From NCBI GenBank assembly GCA_036271855.1, contig DATAZV010000196.1, positions 1 through 28,018 on the forward strand: 28,018 nt of DNA. Direction: 5' to 3'. Source of the DNA: JAQGMJ01 sp036271855 (GTDB lineage: Bacteria; Pseudomonadota; Gammaproteobacteria; Burkholderiales; JAEUOS01). Position numbers and translations under genes: made by a program. Below the pieces are notes generated by a model. That model made no database searches. It saw nothing but the letters and a program-made list of their open reading frames with translations, and had not been told where the DNA came from. Positions 15,080 to 22,825 of this stretch are shown one piece after another (the stretch's first letter is position 1; every line of letters starts with the position of its first letter).

Positions 15080-16090
15080 TTGGACCGTATCAACGCCATG
15101 CGCCTGTTCGTGCGCGCCGCCGAAACCGGCAGTTTTTCCGCCACGGCACGCGAGGCCGACCAGCCGCAATCCAATGTCAGCAAGCAGATCGCCGCGCTGG
15201 AGCGCCATCTCGGCGTGCGCCTGCTGGCGCGCACCACCCGCCGCCTGACGCTCACTGAAGAAGGCGCGCGCTTTTTCGAGCAGGCGCGGCGCATCGTCCA
15301 CGAGGTGACCGAGCTCGAAGCCGCCACCCGCAAGGCCGGCAGCGGCCTCAGCGGGCGCATCCGCCTGGGCGGCGCGGTCGGCTTCGGCCGCAGCATCCTG
15401 CTGCCCAAGCTGAAGGCCTTTCTCGCCGCCCACCCGGGCCTGTCGATCGAATTCCGCCAGTCCGACGAGCTGACCAACCTGGTGGCCGAAGGGCTGGACC
15501 TGACGATTCGCATCGGCGAATTGCGCGACTCCGCGCTGGTGGCGCGCCCGCTGGGCATCACCCATCGCTGCGCCATGGCGAGTGCCGAATATCTCGCCGG
15601 CGCGCCGCCGCTGCAGCTGCCGGCCGACCTGGCGCGCCACAACTGCATTCTCTACACCGGCGTGACCCGGCCCGACCTCTGGCACTTCGAGGGGCCGGAA
15701 GGGCCCAGCAGCGTGCGCGTGCAGGGCAACCTGCATTGCAGCAACTCCGAAGGCGTGCGCGCCGCCGTGCTGGCCGGCATGGGGGTGAGCTATTCGCCCG
15801 ACTGGCTGTACCTCGAAGAGCTGGAAAGCGGCGCGGTGCGCCGGCTGTTTCCGGGGCACACCGGGCGGGTGGTGCCGGTGCATGCGGTGTATGCCGCCGG
15901 GCGCGCGCAGCCGCTGCGGGTGCGCCGCCTGGTGGATTTTCTCGAAGCTGAATTCGCCCGCGATCCCTATGTGAGCAAAAGCGGCGCGCATCCGGGCGCA
16001 CCTGCGGTTGCGCGCCCAGGTTCATCGGTGCCCGCGGGCCGCACGCGCCGTACTGCGCGGCCGGTGCGTGCAGCCGCCGCGGCGCGCTAA
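15080..16090 (+). CDS. LysR family transcriptional regulator
   Basis: A 336-aa LysR-type regulator. The winged helix-turn-helix is at the N-terminus (MRLFVRAAETGSFSATARE, then SNVSKQIAALERHLGVRLLARTTRR in the pattern of the family), followed by the linker helix and a substrate-binding-protein-like effector domain from about residue 92 (GRIRLGGAVGFGR). It belongs to the subgroup with the DRINAMRLFVRAAETGSFS opening; that homology supports the TTG start at 15080, though no good ribosome site is seen and ATG at 15098 is an alternative. The last 40 residues are Arg/Ala/Pro-rich and extend beyond the usual family end. It is divergent from the peroxiredoxin-GST cluster and is its most likely regulator (inference). 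Confidence 0.94.
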   Translation: MDRINAMRLFVRAAETGSFSATAREADQPQSNVSKQIAALERHLGVRLLARTTRRLTLTEEGARFFEQARRIVHEVTELEAATRKAGSGLSGRIRLGGAVGFGRSILLPKLKAFLAAHPGLSIEFRQSDELTNLVAEGLDLTIRIGELRDSALVARPLGITHRCAMASAEYLAGAPPLQLPADLARHNCILYTGVTRPDLWHFEGPEGPSSVRVQGNLHCSNSEGVRAAVLAGMGVSYSPDWLYLEELESGAVRRLFPGHTGRVVPVHAVYAAGRAQPLRVRRLVDFLEAEFARDPYVSKSGAHPGAPAVARPGSSVPAGRTRRTARPVRAAAAAR

Positions 16091-16096
16091 GGCCGT

Positions 16097-17083
16097 ATGC
16101 CGCGTTCCCTCCCGCCCCTGACCCTGCGCACCCGCGCCGAGCTTTACACCCAGCTCGGCGCGCTGGAAACCGCCGGCCTGCCGCCGGACAAGGCCTTCGG
16201 CCTGGTGCGGCTGAACAAGCCTTCGCAGCCGCGCCTGGAGATGGCGCGCAAGCTGCTCGCGCGCGGCATGGACCCGGCAGCGGCCGGCGAAAAAAGCGCC
16301 CTGTTCGACAAGCTGGAGTCGCGCCTGGTGCGTGCCGCGCTGGCCGCCGGCAGCCCGGCGCGGGTGTACCGCCGCCTGGGCGAGGTCTATGCCCGGCGCG
16401 CGGCACAACTGGCTTCGGTCAAATCGAAAATGCTGCTGCCCGGCCTGACGCTGCTCGTCGGCCTGCTCACCGGCCCGTTGCCCGGCCTGTTCAGCGGCGC
16501 CATCGGCCCCGGCCGCTATGTCTGGCAGGTGCTGTGGCCGCTGCTGCTGATCGCCGCATTTGTACAACTGGGCCTGCGCCTGCCGCGCTGGCTGCAGGGC
16601 TCGGAACTGGAAGAAACGGTCGACGCCCTGGTGCCCGGGTTGCCGTTGTTCGGTGTGATGATCGTGCGCCGCAACGCCCGCGACTTTTTCCAGACCCTGG
16701 GGATGATGCTGGAAGCCGGCATCCCGATGTTCGAGGCGCTGCCGCCGGCGGTCGACACCATCAGCAACGTGCCGATGCGCCATCAATACGAGGCCCTGGT
16801 GGTGGCGGTGCAGGGCGGCGCCACCTTCGCGCAGGCGCTGCAACTGCTGCCGCAACTGGGCGATGCCCGCGTGCTGGCCTTTGTCCAGACTGGTGAATCC
16901 AGCGGCAACCTGCCGGAAATGCTGTTTCGCCATGCCGAAATGGAAACCGCCGACCTCGACTTGTTCTACGCCGAGATGGCGAAGTGGATCCCGCGCGTGA
17001 TCTACGGCCTGGTCGTGCTGTGGACCGCCTGGGGCATGCTCAGCGGCCCCGGTTTGATGACCCAGATTCCCAAGGATCTTTAA
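16097..17083 (+). CDS. Orphan type II secretion system F-type (GspF/PilC-like) membrane protein
   Basis: A 328-aa inner-membrane protein with two T2SSF domains: the first at about residues 10-105 (YTQLGALETAGLPPDKAF), the second at about 190-300 (FFQTLGMMLEAGIPMFEALP and the conserved FVQTGESSGNLPEML). Two hydrophobic segments near 112-158 and one near 303-320 give the usual three-helix topology. F proteins are the platform of type II secretion and type IV pilus machines and normally sit beside the GspE/PilB ATPase and pilin genes; none are seen here. The protein is shorter than typical GspF/PilC (about 400 aa). It begins 6 bases after the LysR gene, with which it may be co-transcribed. What it assembles with is unknown. 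Confidence 0.9.
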   Translation: MPRSLPPLTLRTRAELYTQLGALETAGLPPDKAFGLVRLNKPSQPRLEMARKLLARGMDPAAAGEKSALFDKLESRLVRAALAAGSPARVYRRLGEVYARRAAQLASVKSKMLLPGLTLLVGLLTGPLPGLFSGAIGPGRYVWQVLWPLLLIAAFVQLGLRLPRWLQGSELEETVDALVPGLPLFGVMIVRRNARDFFQTLGMMLEAGIPMFEALPPAVDTISNVPMRHQYEALVVAVQGGATFAQALQLLPQLGDARVLAFVQTGESSGNLPEMLFRHAEMETADLDLFYAEMAKWIPRVIYGLVVLWTAWGMLSGPGLMTQIPKDL

Positions 17084-17227
17084 GTCGCGCTTGCATTCTG
17101 GCCCGCTATTTGCGAGGCTTGATAGAGCACGCAGCCGGGCCGGCACAGGCCATCCGGGTCGCTTGCAGTCAACCCAAAGCCGGTCCAGAAACACCCTAAA
17201 ACCCAAAAAAGACATCAGGAGCCCCCC

Positions 17228-18019
17228 ATGAAACGCCGCGTGATTCTCTCCGCCGCCCTCTCGTTTGCCGCGCTGCTGCCGCTGTTGCACGCCGGCGCCG
17301 CCCGGGCCGACACCCTGGCCGACATCAAGAAGGCCGGCACCCTCAAGGTGGCCGTGCCGCAGGACTACCCGCCCTTCGGCTCGGTGGGCGGCGACATGAA
17401 GCCGCTGGGCTACGACATCGACATGGCCGCCGCCATTGCCCGCGACTTGGGCGTGAAGCTGGAGCTGGTGCCGGTGACCAGCGCCAACCGCATCCCCTAC
17501 CTCACCACCCACAAGGTGGACCTGGTGATCTCCTCCCTGGGCAAGACCCCGGAACGCGAAAAAGTGCTCGATTTCTCCTCCGCCTACGCGCCGTATTTCA
17601 ACGGCGTGTTCGGCATTCCGGAAGAAAAAGTCAGCAAGGCGGAAGACCTCGCCGGCAAGACCATCGGCGTCACCCGCGGCACCCTGGAAGACCTCGAACT
17701 GACCAAGATCGCGCCGCCTTCCACCACCATCAAGCGCTTCGAGGACAACAACGGCACCATCTCCGCCTTTCTCTCCGGCCAGGTGACCCTGGTGGGCATC
17801 GGCAACGTGGTGGCGGCCTCCATCGTCGCCAAGCATCCGCCGAAAAAGCCCGAAACCAAATTCCTGATCAAGGACTCGCCCTGCTATGTCGGCATGAACA
17901 AGGGCGAGCCGGCGCTGATGACCGCGGTCAACGCCTCGATTGCCAAGGCCAAGCAGGCCGGGACGCTGAACCAGATGTCGCAAAAATGGCTGGGTGTGCC
18001 GCTGCCGGCTTCGATCTAG
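17228..18019 (+). CDS. Polar amino acid ABC transporter, substrate-binding protein
   Basis: A 263-aa periplasmic binding protein of the polar amino acid (PAAT, SBP family 3) type. A signal peptide ends near ARA-DTLADI, followed by GTLKVAVPQDYPPFG, GYDIDMAAAIARDLG, the KVDLVISSLGKTPEREKVLDFS signature region, and GKTIGVTRGTLED. It captures an amino acid and passes it to the two permeases encoded directly downstream. The exact ligand is not determinable; the residue pattern does not clearly point to Gln, Glu, Arg or Cys. AGGAG seven bases upstream supports the start. First gene of a four-gene operon (binding protein, two permeases, ATPase). Confidence 0.95.
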   Translation: MKRRVILSAALSFAALLPLLHAGAARADTLADIKKAGTLKVAVPQDYPPFGSVGGDMKPLGYDIDMAAAIARDLGVKLELVPVTSANRIPYLTTHKVDLVISSLGKTPEREKVLDFSSAYAPYFNGVFGIPEEKVSKAEDLAGKTIGVTRGTLEDLELTKIAPPSTTIKRFEDNNGTISAFLSGQVTLVGIGNVVAASIVAKHPPKKPETKFLIKDSPCYVGMNKGEPALMTAVNASIAKAKQAGTLNQMSQKWLGVPLPASI

Positions 18020-18039
18020 CCCACGGCTGATCGCCGCGC

Positions 18040-18702
18040 ATGGGCTATCACTTCGACTTCAGCGACCTCTGGGGCTATCGCGAAGTCTTTCTCAAGGGCA
18101 TCTGGCTCACCGCGGTGTTGACCGTGGTGGGCTGCGGCCTGGGGATTTCCGTCGGCATTGCCGGCGCGGCGTCCCGCCAGTACGGGCCGAAGTGGCTGCG
18201 GGTGATCGTCGGCACCTATGTCGAGCTGATGCGCAATACGCCGTTCATCGTGCAACTGTTTTTCATCTTTTTCGGCCTGCCGGGCATGGGCGTCAAACTG
18301 GGCGAGGTGACGGCGGCCATCATCGCCATGGTGATCAACCTCGGCGCCTATTCCACGGAGATCATCCGCGCCGGCCTGGCTTCCACGCCCAAGGGGCAGA
18401 TCGAGGCGGGTGAGACGCTGGCGCTCTCCGGCTCGCAGATCTTTCGCCACGTGGTGCTGATACCGGCGCTCAAGCGCATCTGGCCGGCACTGTCCAGCCA
18501 GTGCGTGATCGTCATGCTGGGCTCGGCGGTGTGCTCGCAGATTTCGGCGGAAGAACTCACCTTCGCCGCCAACTTCATCGCCTCGCGCAACTTTCGCAAC
18601 TTCGAGGTCTACTTCATCACCACCATCATCTACCTGGGGCTGGCGATCGGCCTGCGCCAGGTGTTTCGCCTGATCGGCCGCTACGTGCTGGGGGCGCGAT
18701 GA
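18040..18702 (+). CDS. Polar amino acid ABC transporter permease 1
   Basis: A 220-aa HisM/GlnP-type permease with about five transmembrane helices. TYVELMRNTPFIVQLFFIFFGLP is the conserved PAAT permease segment, and the EAA loop is EAGETLALSGSQIFRHVVLIPALK, which docks on the ATPase. It starts 20 bases after the binding protein and its stop codon overlaps the start of the second permease by four bases (ATGA), a sign of translational coupling. The two permeases probably act as a heterodimer. Confidence 0.95.
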   Translation: MGYHFDFSDLWGYREVFLKGIWLTAVLTVVGCGLGISVGIAGAASRQYGPKWLRVIVGTYVELMRNTPFIVQLFFIFFGLPGMGVKLGEVTAAIIAMVINLGAYSTEIIRAGLASTPKGQIEAGETLALSGSQIFRHVVLIPALKRIWPALSSQCVIVMLGSAVCSQISAEELTFAANFIASRNFRNFEVYFITTIIYLGLAIGLRQVFRLIGRYVLGAR

Positions 18703-19358
18703 TGAGCGACATCGGCACCTGGGACATATTCCGCAACCTGCTGCTGTCCGCGCGCTGGACCATTGTGCTGACCCTCACGGCGTTCATCGGCGGCGGCATT
18801 GTCGGCATGCTGGTGTTGTTCGCCCGCACCTCCGGCATCAAGCCCCTGGTGCTGGCAACCCAGGGCTTCATCGAACTGTTCCAGGGCACGCCGCTGCTGA
18901 TGCAGATGTTCCTGATGTTCTTCGGCCTGGCGCTATTCGGCCTGGACGTGCCGGCCTGGCTGGCGGCGGGCGTGGCGCTCACCTTGTGGAGCGCCGCTTA
19001 TCTCGCCGAAATCTGGCGCGGCTGCGTCGATGCGATCCCCAAGGGCCAGTGGGAAGCGTCGTCCAGCCTGGCGCTGAGCTACAGCGAGCAGATGCGCCAC
19101 GTCATCTTGCCGCAAGCCGTGCGCATCGCCATTCCGCCCACTGTCGGCTTCTCGGTGCAAATCGTCAAGGGCACGGCGATCGCCTCCATCATCGGCTTTG
19201 TCGAACTCACCAAGGCCGGCACCATGCTGACCAACGCCACCTTCCGGCCCTTCCTGGTCTATAGCCTGGTGGCGCTGATGTTTTTTGCCTTGTGCTGGCC
19301 GCTGTCGCTGTGGGCCCGTCACCTCGAAGGAAAGATCCATGGCTCTCGTGCACATTAA
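18699..19358 (+). CDS. Polar amino acid ABC transporter permease 2
   Basis: A 219-aa HisM/GlnP-type permease with about five membrane helices. It has the segment GFIELFQGTPLLMQMFLMFFGL and an EAA loop (EASSSLALSYSEQMRHVILPQAVR). The start is one of two tandem ATG codons (18699 or 18702); the first overlaps the stop of permease 1 in ATGA, and its use would be by coupling. Its 3' end overlaps the ATPase gene by 20 bases. Partner of permease 1 in the same transporter. Confidence 0.94.
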   Translation: MMSDIGTWDIFRNLLLSARWTIVLTLTAFIGGGIVGMLVLFARTSGIKPLVLATQGFIELFQGTPLLMQMFLMFFGLALFGLDVPAWLAAGVALTLWSAAYLAEIWRGCVDAIPKGQWEASSSLALSYSEQMRHVILPQAVRIAIPPTVGFSVQIVKGTAIASIIGFVELTKAGTMLTNATFRPFLVYSLVALMFFALCWPLSLWARHLEGKIHGSRAH

Positions 19359-20073
19359 AGACCTGCGCAAGTCCTACGGCACGAACGAAGTGCTGAAAGG
19401 CGTCTCGCTCGAAGTGCAGCCCGGCAGCGTGGTGGCGGTGATCGGGCGCAGCGGCTCGGGCAAGAGCACCATGCTGCGCACCATCAATGGCCTGGAGATT
19501 TTCCAGGCCGGCTCGATCGAGGTCGACGGCACCCACATCAAGGGCTTTTCCAAGGCTGCGCTGCGCGAGTTGCGCCTGAAGGTCGGCATGGTGTTCCAGC
19601 AGTTCAATTTGTTTCCGCATCTCACGGCGGGCGAGAACGTGATGCTGGCGCCGGTGGTGGCGAAAAAAATGCCGCGCGAAGAAGCGCGGGTGATCGCCAA
19701 GGCCATGCTGGAAAAAGTCGGCCTGGCCGAAAAATTCGATGCCCTGCCGGAGAATCTCTCCGGTGGCCAGCAGCAGCGCGTGGCCATCGCCCGTGCGTTG
19801 GCGATGTCGCCCAAGGTCTTGCTGTGCGATGAAATCACCTCGGCGCTCGACCCCGAGCTGGTCAACGAAGTGCTGGCGGTGGTGCGCAACCTCGCCACCG
19901 AAGGCATGACCCTGGTGATGGTGACCCACGAAATGCGCTTCGCCCGCGAAGTCGGCGACCACCTGGTGTTCATGCATCATGGCCGGATCCACGAAGAGGG
20001 CGTACCCGCTGAGGTGTTCGACAATCCGAAGACGCCGGAACTGGCGCAGTTCGTCGGCGCGATCAGCGCGTAG
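19339..20073 (+). CDS. Polar amino acid ABC transporter, ATP-binding protein
   Basis: A 244-aa ATPase of the HisP/GlnQ group. Walker A is GRSGSGKST, the Q-loop is VFQQFNLFPHLT, the ABC signature is LSGGQQQRVAIARAL, Walker B is VLLCDEITSALDPE and the switch His is in VTHEMRFA. It energises uptake through the two permeases encoded just before it. GAAGGAAAG about 5 bases upstream fixes the start at 19339 inside the end of permease 2; a longer frame from 19285 is rejected. Last gene of the operon, convergent with the deacetylase gene 19 bases on. No terminator is obvious. Confidence 0.96.
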   Translation: MALVHIKDLRKSYGTNEVLKGVSLEVQPGSVVAVIGRSGSGKSTMLRTINGLEIFQAGSIEVDGTHIKGFSKAALRELRLKVGMVFQQFNLFPHLTAGENVMLAPVVAKKMPREEARVIAKAMLEKVGLAEKFDALPENLSGGQQQRVAIARALAMSPKVLLCDEITSALDPELVNEVLAVVRNLATEGMTLVMVTHEMRFAREVGDHLVFMHHGRIHEEGVPAEVFDNPKTPELAQFVGAISA

Positions 20074-20092
20074 CGGTTGCAATGCGGGCGAC

Positions 20093-20782
20093 TCAGGCGG
20101 CCGCGCGCAAGTCCTTCGCGGCGACGTAACTCGACAGCCCCGGCGCGGCCACGCCGCGCCTGAGCGGCACGCAATCCGGTGGAAACTCCTGCACGAACTG
20201 TGCGCCCAGCGCGCGCGCCTGTTCGATGAAGCTCTCCAGATGCGCCATCGCTCCGCTGGGCAGATCATGCAGCACCATCAGCGACCACGGCTGCGCCTGC
20301 GCCATCTGCGTCCGCAGTTGCGCCATGGCGCGCGCCACCCACCCGTCCGCATCCTTCCAGTCTTCGGGAATGCTGTTCCACAGCACCACGCTGTAATTGC
20401 GCTCGATGAGATAGTCGCGCGCCCGCGGGCTCAGCAGGTGCGGCCCCAGCTTGCCGCCGCCGCCATTCGGACGAAAGAATTTCTCTGCATGCGCGAGATC
20501 GCCGATCAGTTCTTCGGTGCGCCCGATCTCCATCTGCGCCGCATCGGCCTCGCTGCGCTCACCCATCGAAGTGCCGTGGCTATAGGTGTGATTGCCGATC
20601 CAGTGCCCCTCGGCCGCGCAACGCTCAGCGAGCGCGCGCCTGCCGGGAAGCGCCAGCTTGCTGCCCAGCACGAAGAAGGTGCTCCTGATGCCCTGGCGGC
20701 CCAGCACGTCAAGAACGAAGGGCGTGACTTCGGGCTCGGGCCCGTTGTCGAAAGTGAGAGTGAGTTTGAACACGCGCGGCAT
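20093..20782 (-). CDS. NodB-type polysaccharide deacetylase family protein with altered metal motif
   Basis: A 229-aa single NodB homology domain (carbohydrate esterase 4 type). Motif 1 is TFDNGPEP: the catalytic-base Asp12 is kept, but the second Asp, normally a metal ligand, is Asn13. Motif 2 is NHTYSH (His65, His69), motif 3 is FRPNGG (Arg104), motif 4 contains DWKDADGW and motif 5 is LMVLHDLP (His172). All other landmarks are intact, so the protein may still bind metal through the two His and act on an N-acetylated sugar, or may act on another substrate. There is no signal peptide, suggesting a cytoplasmic location, which is atypical for cell-wall deacetylases. The start is uncertain: ATG at 20782 has no SD; TTG at 20800 is an alternative. 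Confidence 0.88.
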   Translation of the reverse strand: MPRVFKLTLTFDNGPEPEVTPFVLDVLGRQGIRSTFFVLGSKLALPGRRALAERCAAEGHWIGNHTYSHGTSMGERSEADAAQMEIGRTEELIGDLAHAEKFFRPNGGGGKLGPHLLSPRARDYLIERNYSVVLWNSIPEDWKDADGWVARAMAQLRTQMAQAQPWSLMVLHDLPSGAMAHLESFIEQARALGAQFVQEFPPDCVPLRRGVAAPGLSSYVAAKDLRAAA

Positions 20783-21034
20783 CCTGGCGGCAATCGCCAA
20801 AGGTTACCGCAAAATCCATGCAGGGATTGGAAGCGCCGCCAGGCATTGGGCCGGACGTCGGCGCGGCATTCCCCCGCCCATGTCGGTCTGCTGCCGCAGC
20901 ATCGGGAGCGTCCAAAGTAGAATGAAGGGGCCGGATATCCACTTCTCGCCGGCCGCACTTTCGCACCGTGTTCCGGTTCCGTGATCGGGAATGCAAGCGA
21001 GAGTCGCGCAGCCGAACTACTGGAGTTGCAAGGA

Positions 21035-21724
21035 ATGCAAAACACCCTGACAGGCATCTCGTCCAAAGCCACCGCAGCGTTTTTGGCCGAGATGGCGCAG
21101 GCATACCAATCCGCCCACGGCACGGCCGTCGCCATCGAATCGGTCGGCGGCGTCGATGCCGCGCGGCGCGTCGCCGAAGGTGAGCCGTTCGACATCGTCG
21201 TGCTCGAGCACGGGCAGATCGTCAAGCTCACCGCCGCCGGCAAAATCGCCGCCGGCTCGGCGCAGCCGCTGGTGCACTCGCTGGTTACCGTCGCCGTGCG
21301 CGCCGGTGCGCCGCACCCGTCCATCGCCACCCTCGAAGCCTTCCAGGCCGCCCTGCTCGCCGCTGCCCGCATCGGCTATTCCACCGGCCCCAGCGGCGTC
21401 GCCCTGCTCGGCATGATCCAGTCCTGGGGCCTCACCGAAAAACTGCAGGGCCGCCTGATCCAGGCGCCGCCCGGCCGCCCGGTCGGCGCACTGATCGCGG
21501 AGGGCGAAGTCGACATCGGCATCCAGCAATACAGCGAGCTGATGAGCCTGCCGGGCATCGACATCCTCGGCCCCCTGCCGCCGGGCGCCGAAATCATCAG
21601 CACCTTTACCGCCGGCGTGGGTGCCGCTGCCGCGCAGCCCGAAGAGGCGCGCCGCTATGTCGAGTTCCTCGCCGCGCCGGCGCGCGCCGAAGCCAAGCGC
21701 CGCCAGGGCTTCGAGCCGGTCTAG
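21035..21724 (+). CDS. ModA-like substrate-binding domain protein lacking a signal peptide
   Basis: A 229-aa protein resembling the periplasmic molybdate-binding protein ModA and its relatives (extracellular solute-binding type II fold). It shows FLAEMAQAYQSAHGT near the start, then GEPFDIVVLEHGQIVKLTAAGKI, VTVAVRAGAPHPSIAT, YSTGPSGVALLGMIQSWG and GEVDIGIQQYSELMSLPGIDILGPLP. These follow the ModA order. However, the start at 21035 (TGGAG about 9 bases upstream) gives no signal peptide, and the upstream extension to 20981 does not supply one. No modB/modC is nearby. It may be a cytoplasmic binding protein, or ligand sensor; the ligand is not assignable. Confidence 0.85.
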   Translation: MQNTLTGISSKATAAFLAEMAQAYQSAHGTAVAIESVGGVDAARRVAEGEPFDIVVLEHGQIVKLTAAGKIAAGSAQPLVHSLVTVAVRAGAPHPSIATLEAFQAALLAAARIGYSTGPSGVALLGMIQSWGLTEKLQGRLIQAPPGRPVGALIAEGEVDIGIQQYSELMSLPGIDILGPLPPGAEIISTFTAGVGAAAAQPEEARRYVEFLAAPARAEAKRRQGFEPV

Positions 21725-21763
21725 CCGCTTAAGCTGAAGGCGCCCACAACGTGAGCGCCGGCC

Positions 21764-22825
21764 TCACGGCCACTTGATCAGGTTCTCGAAGTCCTTCATG
21801 ATCTTGCGCGCGCCGGGGCTCTCCTTCTTCGGCGGCTTGTCCCGCGACCACAGCTCACGCACCGCCGCCGGCAGGCCCACATGGCCGTCGATCGTGCAAT
21901 CGTCCGGGCCGTTGATGCGCCAGGCCACCGGCCGCACGATCGGAATCATCGTGATCTCGTTATTCGTGAAACACGCCACCTTGCGGCTGGGCAAATGCTT
22001 GGGCTGGATCACCACGATGGAGAGGTCGGTGATCTGCAGCGGCTGTTTTTTCATCAGCTGCTTGCTGACGATGCCCAGCATGTTGGGCAGCTCGGTGACG
22101 GTAAAAATCGAATCGTGGCGCAGGCCGCAGCGCACCACTGCCGTCACATGGCCGCGCGCCGCATGGCCCAGCATGCCCGACACCTCGATAAAATACTTCT
22201 GGAAGGTGCCGCCTTCTTCCCACACGAACTTCTTGTTCACATAGCGCGCCGCGGTGGTCGCCTCCAGCGCGCCGAAGCGCTCCGGCCCCAGGTCCTTGTT
22301 CCAGGTATCGACCATCTTCGCCAGCGCCAGCTCGTTGACCCCGTTCCAGAAAATGCTGCCGTCGGGAGGCGTCTGCGCATCGAACTGGTTGATCAGCAGG
22401 GCGTAAGCCTCCTTCGCCCGCCGCTTCTGCATCTCCCCGCCGACCAGGAACTCTTCGCGGTACTTGTCCGCCACCGTCGACTTCACCTGGGCGAACTTCT
22501 CCTGCTCCTGCTTGCGCTGCTCGTCCGTTGCGCCGCTCCCCAGCCGCGACTTCATCGGCTTGAGCTCCAGGCCGCCGTCCGCATCCGCGCGTCCCACCCG
22601 CTTGGCGCCCGCCAGCATCATCATGCGCAGCGCCACCGCCTCCTGCAGCTCGTTCTTGAACATCTCGGTGCCGAAGAACAGCTTGCGCGACAGGTCCGGG
22701 TCGCGCTTGATCCGCTGCAGGTAAACATAGTCAGACTCGTCGTCGAGCTGCGGAATCTTGTTCTGCAACTCCACATACATCGGCCACGGAATCAAACCGC
22801 GGTAACTACTGGGCTGGTTCAGCAA
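21764..22825 (-). CDS. Unrecognised protein; C-terminal half resembles CD38-type ADP-ribosyl cyclase/NAD glycohydrolase
   Basis: A 353-aa protein I do not recognise as a named family. What is visible: a mostly helical, charged N-terminal half (up to about residue 150) with no signal peptide or membrane segment, then an alpha/beta half. In numbering from an upstream in-frame TTG at 22849, the latter contains IFWNGVNELA (Trp168), FGALEATTAARYV (Glu196), YFIEVSGMLGHAARG (Phe220, Ser224) and IFTVTELPNM (Glu253). These align by eye with the CD38 active site: Trp125, Glu146, Trp189/Ser193, Glu226, the Trp189 place being Phe here. The animal disulfide loop is absent, consistent with a cytoplasmic bacterial form. 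Function as a NAD+ hydrolase or cyclase is inference. Start at TTG 22825 is favoured by AAGGGA six bases upstream; ATG 22780 is another choice. It is solitary. Confidence 0.85.
   Translation of the reverse strand: MLNQPSSYRGLIPWPMYVELQNKIPQLDDESDYVYLQRIKRDPDLSRKLFFGTEMFKNELQEAVALRMMMLAGAKRVGRADADGGLELKPMKSRLGSGATDEQRKQEQEKFAQVKSTVADKYREEFLVGGEMQKRRAKEAYALLINQFDAQTPPDGSIFWNGVNELALAKMVDTWNKDLGPERFGALEATTAARYVNKKFVWEEGGTFQKYFIEVSGMLGHAARGHVTAVVRCGLRHDSIFTVTELPNMLGIVSKQLMKKQPLQITDLSIVVIQPKHLPSRKVACFTNNEITMIPIVRPVAWRINGPDDCTIDGHVGLPAAVRELWSRDKPPKKESPGARKIMKDFENLIKWP

Noticed and set aside
16022..17983. Very long minus-strand open frame (653 aa) across the F-type protein and binding-protein genes
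   Set aside because: Its translation is low-complexity Gly/His/Gln/Arg-rich without any domain, and both plus-strand genes under it have clear family motifs. It is a high-GC antisense shadow.
19801..19860. Walker B variant DEITSALDPE in the ABC ATPase (Ile where Pro is common)
   Set aside because: Ile or Val at this position is frequent in polar amino acid transporter ATPases, so it is not a sign of inactivity.
21764..22825. Polymorphic toxin with immunity gene
   Set aside because: No Rhs, VgrG, PAAR, two-partner secretion or pre-toxin domain, and no small same-strand immunity gene downstream; the neighbouring genes are on the other strand.
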